Source of the DNA: Gammaproteobacteria bacterium | GTDB lineage: Bacteria > Pseudomonadota > Gammaproteobacteria > Burkholderiales > Gallionellaceae | DNA length: 40,835 nucleotides | Direction: 5' to 3' | Assembly: GCA_018819205.1 (NCBI GenBank) | Contig: JAHJQE010000047.1 | Location: 1-40,835, forward strand | Part shown: one piece after another, positions 17,933 through 27,255 of the stretch | Position numbering within the stretch: the stretch's first letter is position 1 | How the letters are laid out: the number at the start of each line of letters is the position of its first letter | Notes under the pieces: generated by a model | What the model was told of the DNA's origin: nothing | The model's database searches: none | What the model saw: only the letters and a program-made list of their open reading frames with translations | Made by a program: the position numbers and the translations under genes

Positions 17933-18640
17933 GTGGATGAACTGACCGCACTGCCACAGAATGCCCTGCTAGAATCCCGCATCGAGATCTGTCGCCTGCT
18001 GGTGGCGCTCTCGAAGAACAGACACTCGATCTCCGCCGATATCGGCAGCCACATCTTCATCACACATGTATTGCACGTCGATCTGCGCGAAGAACATGTG
18101 GTCGTCTCGTTCTGCGCCAACAAGGCGCTCAACAACCTTGTGCTGGAATCAGAGAGCCTGCACTTCACCGGCAGTTACATGGATGCGCATATCGCCTTCG
18201 ACTTGGATACGCCGACCGAAGTGAATTTTCAGGGCGAACCAGCCATACAGTACCCGCTGCCCGCTTCTGTCGTGCTGTATCACCGCCGCGATTGTCCGCG
18301 CACCAAGATTCCGGACAACCTCTCTTTGCGGTGCATAGCAGACGAGGGCGGCGTCATGCCGTTCGAATCGCGTATCACCGATATCAGCCATGACGGCTTC
18401 GGCGCCATCCAGTACGCGGGCGATATCAACCTCGAACCCGGCACACTGCTGAAAGGTTGCCGCATCATGCTGCCCGGCAACGGCTCAGTCGTCGCTGATC
18501 TGGAATTGCGCTACACCCTGATCGCCATCCGCCCGGACGGCAGCGCCGCGCACCGTTCCGGCTTCCGCTTCCTCAGCAAGCCCGACAGTATCGCCCGGCT
18601 GGTGGGCACATTCATGCAGGATCTGGACAAGCGCGCATAA
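17933..18640 (+). CDS. PilZ-domain protein, probable cyclic-di-GMP receptor
   Basis: The 235-residue cytoplasmic protein has a YcgR-like N-terminal half and a C-terminal PilZ domain. The c-di-GMP-binding signature is intact: RxxxR at 119-123 (RDCPR) and DxSxxG at 150-155 (DISHDG). YcgR-type proteins slow flagellar motors or couple c-di-GMP to surface behaviour. No flagellar gene is nearby, so the target is unknown. The start is a GTG 3 bp after the preceding gene. It is the last gene of the apparent gcv-tpx transcript. Confidence 0.85.
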   Translation: MDELTALPQNALLESRIEICRLLVALSKNRHSISADIGSHIFITHVLHVDLREEHVVVSFCANKALNNLVLESESLHFTGSYMDAHIAFDLDTPTEVNFQGEPAIQYPLPASVVLYHRRDCPRTKIPDNLSLRCIADEGGVMPFESRITDISHDGFGAIQYAGDINLEPGTLLKGCRIMLPGNGSVVADLELRYTLIAIRPDGSAAHRSGFRFLSKPDSIARLVGTFMQDLDKRA

Positions 18641-18658
18641 CAACACCCGGCAGGCACG

Positions 18659-18664
18659 TATAAT
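18659..18664 (+). promoter_or_regulatory. Candidate -10 element before the Ca2+ antiporter
   Basis: A perfect TATAAT lies 28 bp before the GTG start, with GGAG near 18680 as ribosome binding site. No good -35 is visible at 16-18 bp spacing. Confidence 0.4.
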
Positions 18665-18692
18665 CGTTACATCCTCCAGCGGAGAATACGAC

Positions 18693-19697
18693 GTGCTGAT
18701 CTGGTTGCAACTGCTGCTGTGTCTCGCCATCATCGGTTATGCGGGCTACTACTTGTCACGTTACGGTGACATCATCGCCGACAAGACCGGCATGTCTGCC
18801 TCATGGGTAGGGTTGCTGCTGCTTTCCACTGCCACCTCGCTGCCGGAACTGGTGACCGGCCTCTCCTCTGTCACTGTAGCCGACGCTCCCGACATAGCGA
18901 TCGGTGACGTGCTGGGCAGTACCGTATTCAATCTCGCCATCCTGGTCATGCTGGACGCGCTGTACAGAAAAGAGACCTTATACAGCCGTGCCGCTCAAGG
19001 CCACATCCTGTCTGCGTCGCTGGGCACGTTGCTGATCGCCTTCGCAGGCTTCAGCCTGCTGCTCGAACGCGGCGGCATGAGCCCATCCTTCGCCCACATC
19101 GGCGCCTACACACCTCTCATCATTGCGGTCTATCTGGTATCCATGCGTGCGGTCTACAGCTATGAACGCCGCACCCTGGCCACCTATGCCGAAGAATCCG
19201 CGGAACGCTATCCCGAGGTGACGCTGCGCAGTGCGGTCAAGGGTTACACACAATCAGCACTGGCAGTCGTACTGGCCGGCTCCTGGCTGCCCTTTGTAGC
19301 CAAAGACCTCTCCGAGTTGATGGGCTGGGGCCAGAGCTTCGTCGGTACCCTGCTGGTGGCGGCCGTCACTTCCGCTCCGGAAGCGGCGGTCACCGTCTCT
19401 GCGTTGCGCATCGGCGCCCTCGATATGGCCATCGCCAACCTGCTCGGCAGCAATCTGTTCGACATCGTCATTCTTGCGATCGATGATGCGTTCTATACCA
19501 AGGGCCCTTTGTTGGCGCATGTCGACATCAGCCATGCGCTGACCGCACTCACCGCGGTGATGATGGGCACGCTGGTAATCGTCGGACTGGTGTTCCGTCC
19601 ACAGGGCCGGGTCGTGCTGGGCCTGACCTGGATCAGCCTCGGCCTGCTGATGCTTTATGTCCTCAATTCATGGTTGTTGTTCCAACATGCAAACTAG
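18693..19697 (+). CDS. Calcium/sodium antiporter of the CaCA family
   Basis: This inner-membrane exchanger would move Ca2+ (or another cation) against Na+ or H+. The 334-residue protein has about ten membrane helices and the two inverted alpha-repeats of the family. The first is STATSLPELVTGLSS with IAIGDVLGSTVFNL (Glu52, about 45-80). The second is AVTSAPEAAVTVSAL with IANLLGSNLFDI (Glu230, about 224-258). The start is GTG at 18693. Its end overlaps the following P-type ATPase gene, so the two are probably translationally coupled and may work on the same ion. Confidence 0.9.
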   Translation: MLIWLQLLLCLAIIGYAGYYLSRYGDIIADKTGMSASWVGLLLLSTATSLPELVTGLSSVTVADAPDIAIGDVLGSTVFNLAILVMLDALYRKETLYSRAAQGHILSASLGTLLIAFAGFSLLLERGGMSPSFAHIGAYTPLIIAVYLVSMRAVYSYERRTLATYAEESAERYPEVTLRSAVKGYTQSALAVVLAGSWLPFVAKDLSELMGWGQSFVGTLLVAAVTSAPEAAVTVSALRIGALDMAIANLLGSNLFDIVILAIDDAFYTKGPLLAHVDISHALTALTAVMMGTLVIVGLVFRPQGRVVLGLTWISLGLLMLYVLNSWLLFQHAN

Positions 19698-22320
19698 CGA
19701 CCAACTCTGGCACACACTCTCCACCGAGGCCGCTGCAGCCGCGCTGCACAGCGAGCGCTCCGCCGGCCTGAGCGCCGCGGAGGTTGCACTCAGGCGAGAG
19801 AGGTTCGGGCCCAACGCACTGCAGGAAGTGGTGGCGCGCCCGATGTGGCGCATGCTGCTCGACCAGTTCACCGACTTCATGATCGTGGTACTGATCGTCG
19901 CGGCGATCATCTCCGGCATCGTCGGTGATGTGGGCGACACCATCGCCATCGTGGTCATCGTCATCCTCAACGCGGTGATCGGCTTCATCCAGGAATACCG
20001 CGCGGAACGCGCGATGGCGTCGCTCAAACGCATGGCCGAGGCGAGCGCCCAAGTGGTACGCGACGGCCAGATCGAGACGGTCAGTGCCTCGGCACTGGTG
20101 CCCGGCGATATCGTGTTGCTGGAAGCGGGCAACGTGATCCCGGCCGATCTGCGCATCATGGAAGCCGCGCGGTTGCGCATTGACGAATCTGCACTCACCG
20201 GGGAGTCTGTAGCGGTGGAGAAACATTCGCAGGCGCTGGAAGCTGTCGAGCTACCGCTGGGTGACAAGACCAACATGGCATTCAAGGGCACCATCGTCAC
20301 TTACGGCCGCGCGCGTGGGCTGGTGGTGGCGACCGGCATGCAGAGCGAGCTGGGCAAGATCGCCACCTTGCTGGAAGAGAGCGGCGAGATGCGCACGCCC
20401 ATGCAGCGCAGACTGGCCGAACTTGGCAAACGTCTGGCCATCGCGGCGCTCGGCATCTGCGTGCTGGTGTTCGTGGTCGGCATATTGCGCGGCGAGCCGT
20501 TGCTGTTGATGTTCATGACCGCCATCAGTCTGGCAGTCGCCGCCATCCCCTCCGCGCTGCCCGCCGTGGTCACCATCTCGCTGGCGCTGGGCGCGCACAA
20601 GATGGTGAAGCAGCACGCGCTGATCCGCCGTCTGCCCGCGGTGGAAACACTGGGTTCGGTCACCTTCATCTGTTCCGACAAGACCGGCACGCTCACCCAG
20701 AACCGTATGCATGTCGCCGAGCTGTATGCCAACGGCGAACGCAACAAAGCAGGGCATGGTGACGGCGAGCCATGGAACAGTCTGTTGCAGGCGATGTCGC
20801 TGAACAGCGATGCGCATCTGGACCAGCACAACAAGGTGCACGGCGAACCCACGGAAGCCGCTTTGGTCTACGCCGCCTTGCAAGCAGGCTTCAGCAAGAC
20901 GGTGCTCGAAACGCAGATGCCCCGCTTGCTGGAATTGCCGTTCGATTCCGAGCGCAAACGCATGACCACTTTCCATCGCGATGCGGACGGCATCATCGCC
21001 TACAGCAAGGGTTCTCCCGAGGCCCTGCTGCCGCTCTGCTCGCGGGTGCTTGCGGCTTCCGGCGCACAGGATATCGACCGCGCAGCGCTGCTGCTGCAGG
21101 CGGAGCTGATGGCAGCGGAGGGACTGCGCGTGCTGGCCTTCGCCTGTCGCCGCTGGGATGATTTGCCGTCCACCGCCGATCATCAATCTCAGGAACGCGA
21201 TCTGATGTTCCTCGGTTTTACCGGGTTGATCGACCCGCCGCGCGGCGAAGCGAAGGAAGCCGTGGCGCAATGCCGCACCGCCGGCATCACTGCCGTGATG
21301 ATCACCGGTGACCATCCCGCCACCGCGCGCGCCATCGCGCGCGAACTCGGCATCCTCGACGATGGCGAAGGGCGCGTGATGACCGGCATGGAACTGGCGC
21401 GACTCGACCAGAAGGACTTTGAAACCGAGGTGGAGCGGGTGCGCGTGTATGCGCGCGTCGATCCGGCGCAGAAGATCAAGATCGTGCAGGCGCTGCAGGA
21501 CAAGGGCGAGGTGGTCGCCATGACCGGCGACGGGGTAAACGATGCGCCCGCACTGAAAGCGGCGGATATCGGTGTGGCCATGGGCAAGGGCGGCACCGAC
21601 GTGGCGCGCGAGACGGCGCACATGGTGCTGTTGGACGACAATTTCGCCACCATCGTGCATGCCGTGCGCCACGGCCGCCGCCTGTACGACAACATCCGCA
21701 AATTCCTGCGTTACGGCATCACCACCAACTCGGCCGAGATCTGGACCATCTTCCTCGCGCCTTTCCTCGGTCTGCCCATCCCGCTGCTGCCGATCCAGAT
21801 CCTGTGGGTGAACCTGGTGACCGACGGCCTGCCCGGGCTGGCGCTGGCGGCCGAGCCGGCCGAACGCGGCATCATGCGCCGGCCGCCGCGGCCGATACGG
21901 GAGAGCATGTTCGCGCACGGCATGTGGCAACACATGATCTGGGTGGGATTGCTGATGGCGAGCATGTGTCTGCTGGTGCAGGCATGGGCCATCCAGAGCG
22001 GCAGCACACACTGGCAGACCATGGTGTTCACGGTGCTGACCCTGTCGCAACTGGCGCACATCATGGCGATCCGTTCGGAACGCGAATCGCTGTTCAGTAT
22101 CGGCTTCCTCTCCAATCCCGCCATGGCCGCCACCGTCGTGTTCACCTTCCTGCTGCAGATGGCGACCATCTACGTGTCGGCCTTCAATGCGGTGTTCAAG
22201 ACCGAAGCGTTGAGCATGGCAGAACTGGCGATCTGTCTCGCCATGTCCAGTGTGGTGTTCTTCGCGGTCGAAGTGGAGAAGCTGCTGATACGTCGCGGCC
22301 TGATCTATCGTACCGCGTGA
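19687..22320 (+). CDS. Type II P-type cation-transporting ATPase (Ca2+-ATPase-like)
   Basis: The 877-residue pump has an N-terminal cation-ATPase domain, the actuator TGES loop (LTGESVAVEK), the phosphorylation site CSDKTGTLTQ (Asp331) and the hinge MTGDGVNDAPALKAADIG. Membrane helices 5 and 6 keep ion ligands seen in SERCA: Asn681/Glu684 (NSAE) and Asn709/Thr712/Asp713 (NLVTD). In helix 4 the usual PEGLP motif is PSALP, with Ser289 replacing the ion-binding glutamate. The start at 19687 overlaps the antiporter by 11 bp. An in-frame ATG at 19657 would add 10 residues and a 41-bp overlap. Ca2+ is the best guess for substrate, but the helix 4 change leaves it uncertain. It converges with the amylosucrase gene, with 7 bp between stops. 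Confidence 0.9.
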   Translation: MQTSDQLWHTLSTEAAAAALHSERSAGLSAAEVALRRERFGPNALQEVVARPMWRMLLDQFTDFMIVVLIVAAIISGIVGDVGDTIAIVVIVILNAVIGFIQEYRAERAMASLKRMAEASAQVVRDGQIETVSASALVPGDIVLLEAGNVIPADLRIMEAARLRIDESALTGESVAVEKHSQALEAVELPLGDKTNMAFKGTIVTYGRARGLVVATGMQSELGKIATLLEESGEMRTPMQRRLAELGKRLAIAALGICVLVFVVGILRGEPLLLMFMTAISLAVAAIPSALPAVVTISLALGAHKMVKQHALIRRLPAVETLGSVTFICSDKTGTLTQNRMHVAELYANGERNKAGHGDGEPWNSLLQAMSLNSDAHLDQHNKVHGEPTEAALVYAALQAGFSKTVLETQMPRLLELPFDSERKRMTTFHRDADGIIAYSKGSPEALLPLCSRVLAASGAQDIDRAALLLQAELMAAEGLRVLAFACRRWDDLPSTADHQSQERDLMFLGFTGLIDPPRGEAKEAVAQCRTAGITAVMITGDHPATARAIARELGILDDGEGRVMTGMELARLDQKDFETEVERVRVYARVDPAQKIKIVQALQDKGEVVAMTGDGVNDAPALKAADIGVAMGKGGTDVARETAHMVLLDDNFATIVHAVRHGRRLYDNIRKFLRYGITTNSAEIWTIFLAPFLGLPIPLLPIQILWVNLVTDGLPGLALAAEPAERGIMRRPPRPIRESMFAHGMWQHMIWVGLLMASMCLLVQAWAIQSGSTHWQTMVFTVLTLSQLAHIMAIRSERESLFSIGFLSNPAMAATVVFTFLLQMATIYVSAFNAVFKTEALSMAELAICLAMSSVVFFAVEVEKLLIRRGLIYRTA

Positions 22321-22327
22321 CCTGCGT

Positions 22328-24280
22328 TCAGTCGGCCAGCCAGCAGCAGGACAAGGCAGGAATGGTGATGGCGTCCTCCTCGGCTTCAACGCGCGTGCCG
22401 CCGCACAGCTCACGCATCGAACCATGCCCGAACAGACCATAGGGACGCAGCACTTCCAGCGCCAGTGATTGCGCTTCATTATTGAAGTTCGCCACGACCA
22501 GCACACGGTTGCGCGGTGATACCGGATCGCTTCGCACGAACACCAGCAGATTGGGATTGTCTACGAACACCTGCTGCCGGTTGTCAAAGTCTGCAAAGGC
22601 AGCAAGCTCCTTGCGCAAGGCAATCATCTTCTTCAGACCGTTGAAGATGCGTTGCTCCACTGTCCCGTTCTTGCGGCGCAATTCAGCCTTGTTCCAGTCG
22701 AAACTGGAGCGATGCGACCAGCGTGAGTCGTCACGCTTGGCCGGGTCCGCCAGATATTCCACGCTGTTCAGCATGCCGATGCCGTCGCCGTAATACAGCA
22801 GCGGAATGCCGCCAAAAGACAGGATGATGCTGTGCAACAACAGGATGGTACGGATCGCCTCGTCTATGGCGCGCTCATTGCCCGACTCGATGGCGGACTC
22901 CAGACCTGCCAGGGACGCGAGCGAGCCGGAGATTCGCGCATCGCCGGTCTTGGGATTCTCGCCGAACGGCAATCCGCGCGCGGGCGACCCTTCGAAACGG
23001 CCGGTGAAATAATCGATCAGGAAGCGGCGATGACTGTAGGGATCGTATCCGGCCAGCACCGCGTCTTTATCATCGAAACCGAGGCCGATGTCGTCATGGC
23101 AGCGCACGTAGTTGAGCCAGGTGGCACGTTCCAGTTTGGCAGGAAGATGCTGCACGCCGAGGTTGAGCAGCTTGGCGTTCTTGGTCGCCACCGCATCCCA
23201 CAGTAGGGCCATCAGCGTGGCGTTGTAGGCGATCTCGCATTCCTTGGCCATGATCGCGTCCTCACCGAAATACTTGGTGATCTCGCCCGGAGCGACGATG
23301 GCCTCGGCGATGAACAGCACGCCGGGCGCAGTCACCTGGCAGCAATCCTTCATCAACTGCAACAGCAGATGTGCTTCGCGTTCGTTCTGGCAGGTACTGC
23401 CGATCTTCTTCCACAGGAAGGCCACCGCATCCATGCGCAGGATATCCACACCTTTGTTGGCCCAGAACAGGATGATGTCGACCATCTCGATGAACACTGC
23501 GGGGTTGCGATAGTTCAAGTCCCACTGGTAGTTGTTGAACACCGTCATCACCCACTTGCCCATCGCCTCGTCCCAGGTGAAGTTACCGGGTGCCGTGTTG
23601 GGGAATATCTCCGGCATGCCCTCCTCGAACGCATCGGGCATCTCGCGATCATCGTACACGTAGAAGTAGTCCTGGAACTTCCTGTCGCCAGCACGTGCCA
23701 GCTTGGCCCATGCGTGTTCGTCAGAGGTGTGGTTCACCACCACATCCAGCACCAGCAGCATGTCGCGCTTCTTCAGCGTGGCTGCAAGCACTTCCAGATC
23801 GGCATTGGTGCCAAAACGCGCGTCCACCTTGAGAAAGTCGCGCACCGCATAACCGCCGTCACTGGCCCCTTCCGGACAGTCCAGGATAGGCATCACGTGC
23901 AGCATATTGATACCCAGCTCCTGCAAGTAAGGCAGTTTCGCGCGTAGTCCCTGCAAATCGCCCGCGAAACGATCGCAATACAGGGCCATGCCCACCCACT
24001 TCTGGCTGAGGAACCAGTTGTAGTCGCGTTCGCGGGCAATATCTGACTTGCGCAGATGCGGTGCACGTTCGATATAACGCTGCGCCAGCGTCTCGACCAG
24101 ACTGACCATCTGAGATTTGAAGTCGGGGCGATCACCGTACAGGTGATGGAACAGGGTGTAGATGTTGTAGAAGTTCGCGCCAAGGCGGGTGTAGAAATGG
24201 CGCAGACGCAGCTTGCCGATCTCCGGATTCAGTTCGATCAGGATCTCGTTCAGCATCGCATGTGAAGCTTGTTCGTACAT
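22328..24280 (-). CDS. ams: Amylosucrase (GH13 family)
   Basis: Amylosucrase converts sucrose to an alpha-1,4-glucan plus fructose without nucleotide sugars. The 650-residue protein is close to the Neisseria enzyme in length (about 636). An N-terminal helical domain precedes the (beta/alpha)8 barrel. The GH13 regions are intact: DVVVNHTSDEH (region I), DILRMDAVAF with nucleophile Asp284 (II), FIAEAIV with acid/base Glu326 (III) and VRCHDDIG with Asp396 (IV). It is the last gene of the sucrose operon and starts 9 bp after the phosphatase. In this context it would drain sucrose into glycogen-like glucan and return fructose to the fructokinase. Confidence 0.93.
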   Translation of the reverse strand: MYEQASHAMLNEILIELNPEIGKLRLRHFYTRLGANFYNIYTLFHHLYGDRPDFKSQMVSLVETLAQRYIERAPHLRKSDIARERDYNWFLSQKWVGMALYCDRFAGDLQGLRAKLPYLQELGINMLHVMPILDCPEGASDGGYAVRDFLKVDARFGTNADLEVLAATLKKRDMLLVLDVVVNHTSDEHAWAKLARAGDRKFQDYFYVYDDREMPDAFEEGMPEIFPNTAPGNFTWDEAMGKWVMTVFNNYQWDLNYRNPAVFIEMVDIILFWANKGVDILRMDAVAFLWKKIGSTCQNEREAHLLLQLMKDCCQVTAPGVLFIAEAIVAPGEITKYFGEDAIMAKECEIAYNATLMALLWDAVATKNAKLLNLGVQHLPAKLERATWLNYVRCHDDIGLGFDDKDAVLAGYDPYSHRRFLIDYFTGRFEGSPARGLPFGENPKTGDARISGSLASLAGLESAIESGNERAIDEAIRTILLLHSIILSFGGIPLLYYGDGIGMLNSVEYLADPAKRDDSRWSHRSSFDWNKAELRRKNGTVEQRIFNGLKKMIALRKELAAFADFDNRQQVFVDNPNLLVFVRSDPVSPRNRVLVVANFNNEAQSLALEVLRPYGLFGHGSMRELCGGTRVEAEEDAITIPALSCCWLAD

Positions 24281-24289
24281 GGCGTCCGC

Positions 24290-25120
24290 TCAGTGGGTTT
24301 CCAGCAACCAGGCTTCGATCTCGGGCCAATGATACGCTGCACCTTCCAGAATGCCCGCGCTGTAATTGCCGTTCATGCCAAGGAAGCCGCCGCGCGCGGT
24401 GCACAGCGAGGCTTTGTGGAGATGCGCAACCTGTTGTTTCAGCTCGGGCGAGGCATTGGCGACCAGCACCGCCGGCACATCGCTCTGCAACACATCGAGG
24501 TCGTTGCCGCTGTCGCCCGCGAACACGGTGTCCAGTCTGCCGTACCCCTGCTGCCGCATCAAAAACTCGATGGCATGCAGTTTATTGGCGGAGGCGGGCA
24601 ATACATCCAGCAGGCCGATATGCTCTGCTTCGTCGATACTCCAGATCAGGTTGGCCTTGACGCCGTGTTCGTCCAGCAAGCGGCGCATCTGTTCCTTCAG
24701 AGCCGCGCTGTCCGCCGACAGATCGACATAGAAGCTCAGCTTGTGCAGGTTCTGTTTGACGGGCTCCTGCAAGCGCAGGTCGCCGAACACATGCAGCAAC
24801 TTTGCCAACGACTCGCGCGACAGGTCGCCCCAGTCGGGCGCGATCTGTTCATCCCATTCGTCGCGGCGCTGCCAGCCGCGCTGCCCGACCTGATACACCG
24901 TCGAGCCCACATCGGCGATGACGAAATCCGGCTGCGGCAGATCGTATTCGTCTATGGCCTGCTCGATCAGTTCGCGATGGCGCCCGCTCACATAGGCCAG
25001 TTGCACATCGTCCCGCTCGACCAGGCGCTGGAAGGTCTCGCGTGCGCCCAGCGATTCGGGTTGCACGCCGTTCGGGATCAAGGTGCGATCCAGGTCGGTA
25101 CACAGCAGATGACGGCTCAT
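24290..25120 (-). CDS. spp: Sucrose-phosphate phosphatase (HAD superfamily)
   Basis: This enzyme removes phosphate from sucrose-6-phosphate to give sucrose. The 276-residue HAD phosphatase has the nucleophile motif CTDLDRTLIP (Asp9 and Asp11) and the Mg2+ motif GDSGNDLDVL near residue 195, with a cap domain of type IIB between them. Its ATG overlaps the stop of the synthase gene (ATGA, 25117-25120), indicating coupled translation. The intact catalytic residues contrast with the degenerate HAD domain on the adjacent synthase. Action on another sugar phosphate is possible, but the neighbours make sucrose-6-phosphate most likely. Confidence 0.9.
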   Translation of the reverse strand: MSRHLLCTDLDRTLIPNGVQPESLGARETFQRLVERDDVQLAYVSGRHRELIEQAIDEYDLPQPDFVIADVGSTVYQVGQRGWQRRDEWDEQIAPDWGDLSRESLAKLLHVFGDLRLQEPVKQNLHKLSFYVDLSADSAALKEQMRRLLDEHGVKANLIWSIDEAEHIGLLDVLPASANKLHAIEFLMRQQGYGRLDTVFAGDSGNDLDVLQSDVPAVLVANASPELKQQVAHLHKASLCTARGGFLGMNGNYSAGILEGAAYHWPEIEAWLLETH

Positions 25121-27255
25121 GCGCCACTCCTTCCCTTGGCGAAGAAATCATAGTGGGCGATCGCCTCCAGCACACCGGCCGCATGCTGCTGCCGTGTCTG
25201 ATAGATGCTGTCGATGGCCGCGACATCGGCCAGCTCGTCCAGATGGCGATTGCTCACCACCGCGCCCAGCGTGTTGCCCATCAGCATGTCGGTATCGGCC
25301 GCCGTCGCGCCACACACCAGCGTGTGCTCCAGCGCAAAACCCAGCTGCTCCGCACACCAGCGCATGGCCAGCCCTTTGGAGGCGCGCACCGGCACCACAT
25401 CCAGGAACTGCCCGAAGGAGAACACCGCATTCACGGTCTGCTCGTTGCGCAGCAGGGTCTGGCGGACTTCATGCGGGTTCGCCAGGGCATGGTCCACGTA
25501 GTAGCTGATCTTGAACGGGTTCTGGTGCATCTTCGGTTGCAAGGTCAGTCCCGGCACCTCGGCCAGCACATCGCGCACCTCCTGCGGGTTCCAGCGATGA
25601 TTGATGTGACGCACCCAGCTCTCGGAGCGAGTAAGAGCCGGTGCATAGTGGATCTCCGTGCCCTGCCCGGTGATCAGCACGTCCGGTTTGGGAATGTTGT
25701 ATTCGCGCAGTCTGGCCAATGCGTCATCCAGCCTGCGGCCGGTGGCGATGCCGAAGATGGTGGTCTTGCGATGTGCCTGCATGAGCTGCAGGAATTCACG
25801 CAGCGCGTCGTCATCGCCGATCAGATTCAGGTCGATACTGGTAAAGATCGCGCGATTGCGGAACACGCCCGCCCGACGGATGCTGGTGATCGGCTCCACT
25901 GGCTCGGACTTCTCCACCAGCGGGCGTATCACCTGCAGGTACTTCTGCACGTGGGCCTGCCAGGAATAATGGCGCGTCACACCTTCGATGCCGCTCTTCG
26001 CCAGGCGACGCCAGGCGGTTCTATCACTCAATGTGTCGAGCAGCGTCTGTGCCATCGCGGCACGATCCAGCGGATTGATCAGATGGCCGTTGCCGCAGTT
26101 GCCGATGATGTCGATCGGGCCGCCATCCTCGGTCGCCACGATGGGCAGACCGCATGCGGCGGCTTCGATCAGGGTCAGGCCGAACGGCTCGGTCAGCGCG
26201 GGATTGACAAACACACCATGCAAGCTGGCCGCCAGGCGATACAGCACCGCCACTTCTTCCTGCGCGTGATGTTTCGGATAGGCGACCTTGCCGTACAGAT
26301 CGTATTTGTCGATGGCAAGCAGGATGCTGTTGAGCACGCCCGCCGAGGTGTCTTCCATCTCGTTGATGTCGTCGCGGTTGCCGGCCACGATCACCAGATT
26401 GGCGATGGCCTGCAAAGCGGGCGACCGGCCATACGCTTCGATCAGCGCCACGATGTTCTTGCGTGGATCCGGTCGCGACAGGGCCAGAATGATAGGTTTG
26501 TTCGGCTCCTTCAGAAAACGTTTGAGTTGCTGCGCGATGGTGCTTTGCTTCTCATCCCCCTGCGGCGGATAGAACTGCTTCAGATCGGTCCCTGGCGGCA
26601 CCACGCGCATGCGCGCCGGCTGGTAGAAATCATACAAGCCGTATTGCTGCTCGACTTCCTGGCGGGTACTGGTGATCACGCGCTCGGCTACGCCCAGCGT
26701 GTCTTCCTCCGCCTCGATACGGCGCGTGATGTGATAGGTGCTCTCGATCTCGCTGCGCGGCACGCCGCTGGCCAGCAATTGCTTGCGCTTGCTGCGGCCC
26801 AGCGAATGACCGGTGAACACCAGCGGAATGCCGAGCTGGTGCGCCAAGCGCGAACCGACATAGCCCGCGTCCGCATAGTGGCCATGGATCACGTCCGGCA
26901 GGCGCGGTTGCGCTTTGAGAAATGCCAGGGCGTTGTCGGAAAAGCACTCCAGGCAGTCCCACAACATCTCTTTGCGCAGATACGCCGGCTCACCGCAATC
27001 GATGCGCACGATCTCCGCTTTGTCCGAGAGCGCCTCGACCGGCTCCGCATAATTCTGGCTGACACTTTCGTCCGGCACGCGACGGGTCAGCAGAATGACG
27101 CGTTCCACGTCCTTGCATTCACCCAGAGCGCGTGCCAGTTCGACCACATATTTGGTCTGGCCGCCGGTATCGGCGTCGCGCCCGAGTTCCAGATCGTGCC
27201 CGCGGATCAATCCGTGCACGCTGACCAACACGATGAATAGCGGCGGTTTTTTCAT
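25117..27255 (-). CDS. sps: Sucrose-phosphate synthase with an inactive-looking HAD domain
   Basis: SPS joins UDP-glucose (or ADP-glucose) and fructose-6-phosphate into sucrose-6-phosphate. The 712-residue protein has a GT4 glycosyltransferase region (about 1-460) with the N-terminal block SVHGLIRGHDLELGRDADTG and the nucleotide-sugar site EPFGLTLIEAAACGLP. The C-terminal phosphatase-like domain (about 468-712) has lost its catalytic residues. The DxDxT position reads SIDLN (473-477) and GDxxND reads GATAAD (649-654). Comparable non-catalytic phosphatase-like domains are known on cyanobacterial and plant SPS. The ATG at 27255 overlaps the fructokinase stop (ATGA); a GTG 9 bases earlier is possible. 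Confidence 0.92.
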   Translation of the reverse strand: MKKPPLFIVLVSVHGLIRGHDLELGRDADTGGQTKYVVELARALGECKDVERVILLTRRVPDESVSQNYAEPVEALSDKAEIVRIDCGEPAYLRKEMLWDCLECFSDNALAFLKAQPRLPDVIHGHYADAGYVGSRLAHQLGIPLVFTGHSLGRSKRKQLLASGVPRSEIESTYHITRRIEAEEDTLGVAERVITSTRQEVEQQYGLYDFYQPARMRVVPPGTDLKQFYPPQGDEKQSTIAQQLKRFLKEPNKPIILALSRPDPRKNIVALIEAYGRSPALQAIANLVIVAGNRDDINEMEDTSAGVLNSILLAIDKYDLYGKVAYPKHHAQEEVAVLYRLAASLHGVFVNPALTEPFGLTLIEAAACGLPIVATEDGGPIDIIGNCGNGHLINPLDRAAMAQTLLDTLSDRTAWRRLAKSGIEGVTRHYSWQAHVQKYLQVIRPLVEKSEPVEPITSIRRAGVFRNRAIFTSIDLNLIGDDDALREFLQLMQAHRKTTIFGIATGRRLDDALARLREYNIPKPDVLITGQGTEIHYAPALTRSESWVRHINHRWNPQEVRDVLAEVPGLTLQPKMHQNPFKISYYVDHALANPHEVRQTLLRNEQTVNAVFSFGQFLDVVPVRASKGLAMRWCAEQLGFALEHTLVCGATAADTDMLMGNTLGAVVSNRHLDELADVAAIDSIYQTRQQHAAGVLEAIAHYDFFAKGRSGA

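Noticed and set aside
20251-22506. 751-codon minus-strand frame opposite the P-type ATPase
   Set aside because: It is His/Gln/Arg-rich and motif-free, lies opposite a gene with all P-type ATPase motifs, and is a GC-bias shadow.
25042-27240. 732-codon plus-strand frame opposite sucrose-phosphate synthase
   Set aside because: It has a shadow composition (His, Gln, Arg, Asp) and lacks the domain blocks that the minus-strand SPS shows throughout.
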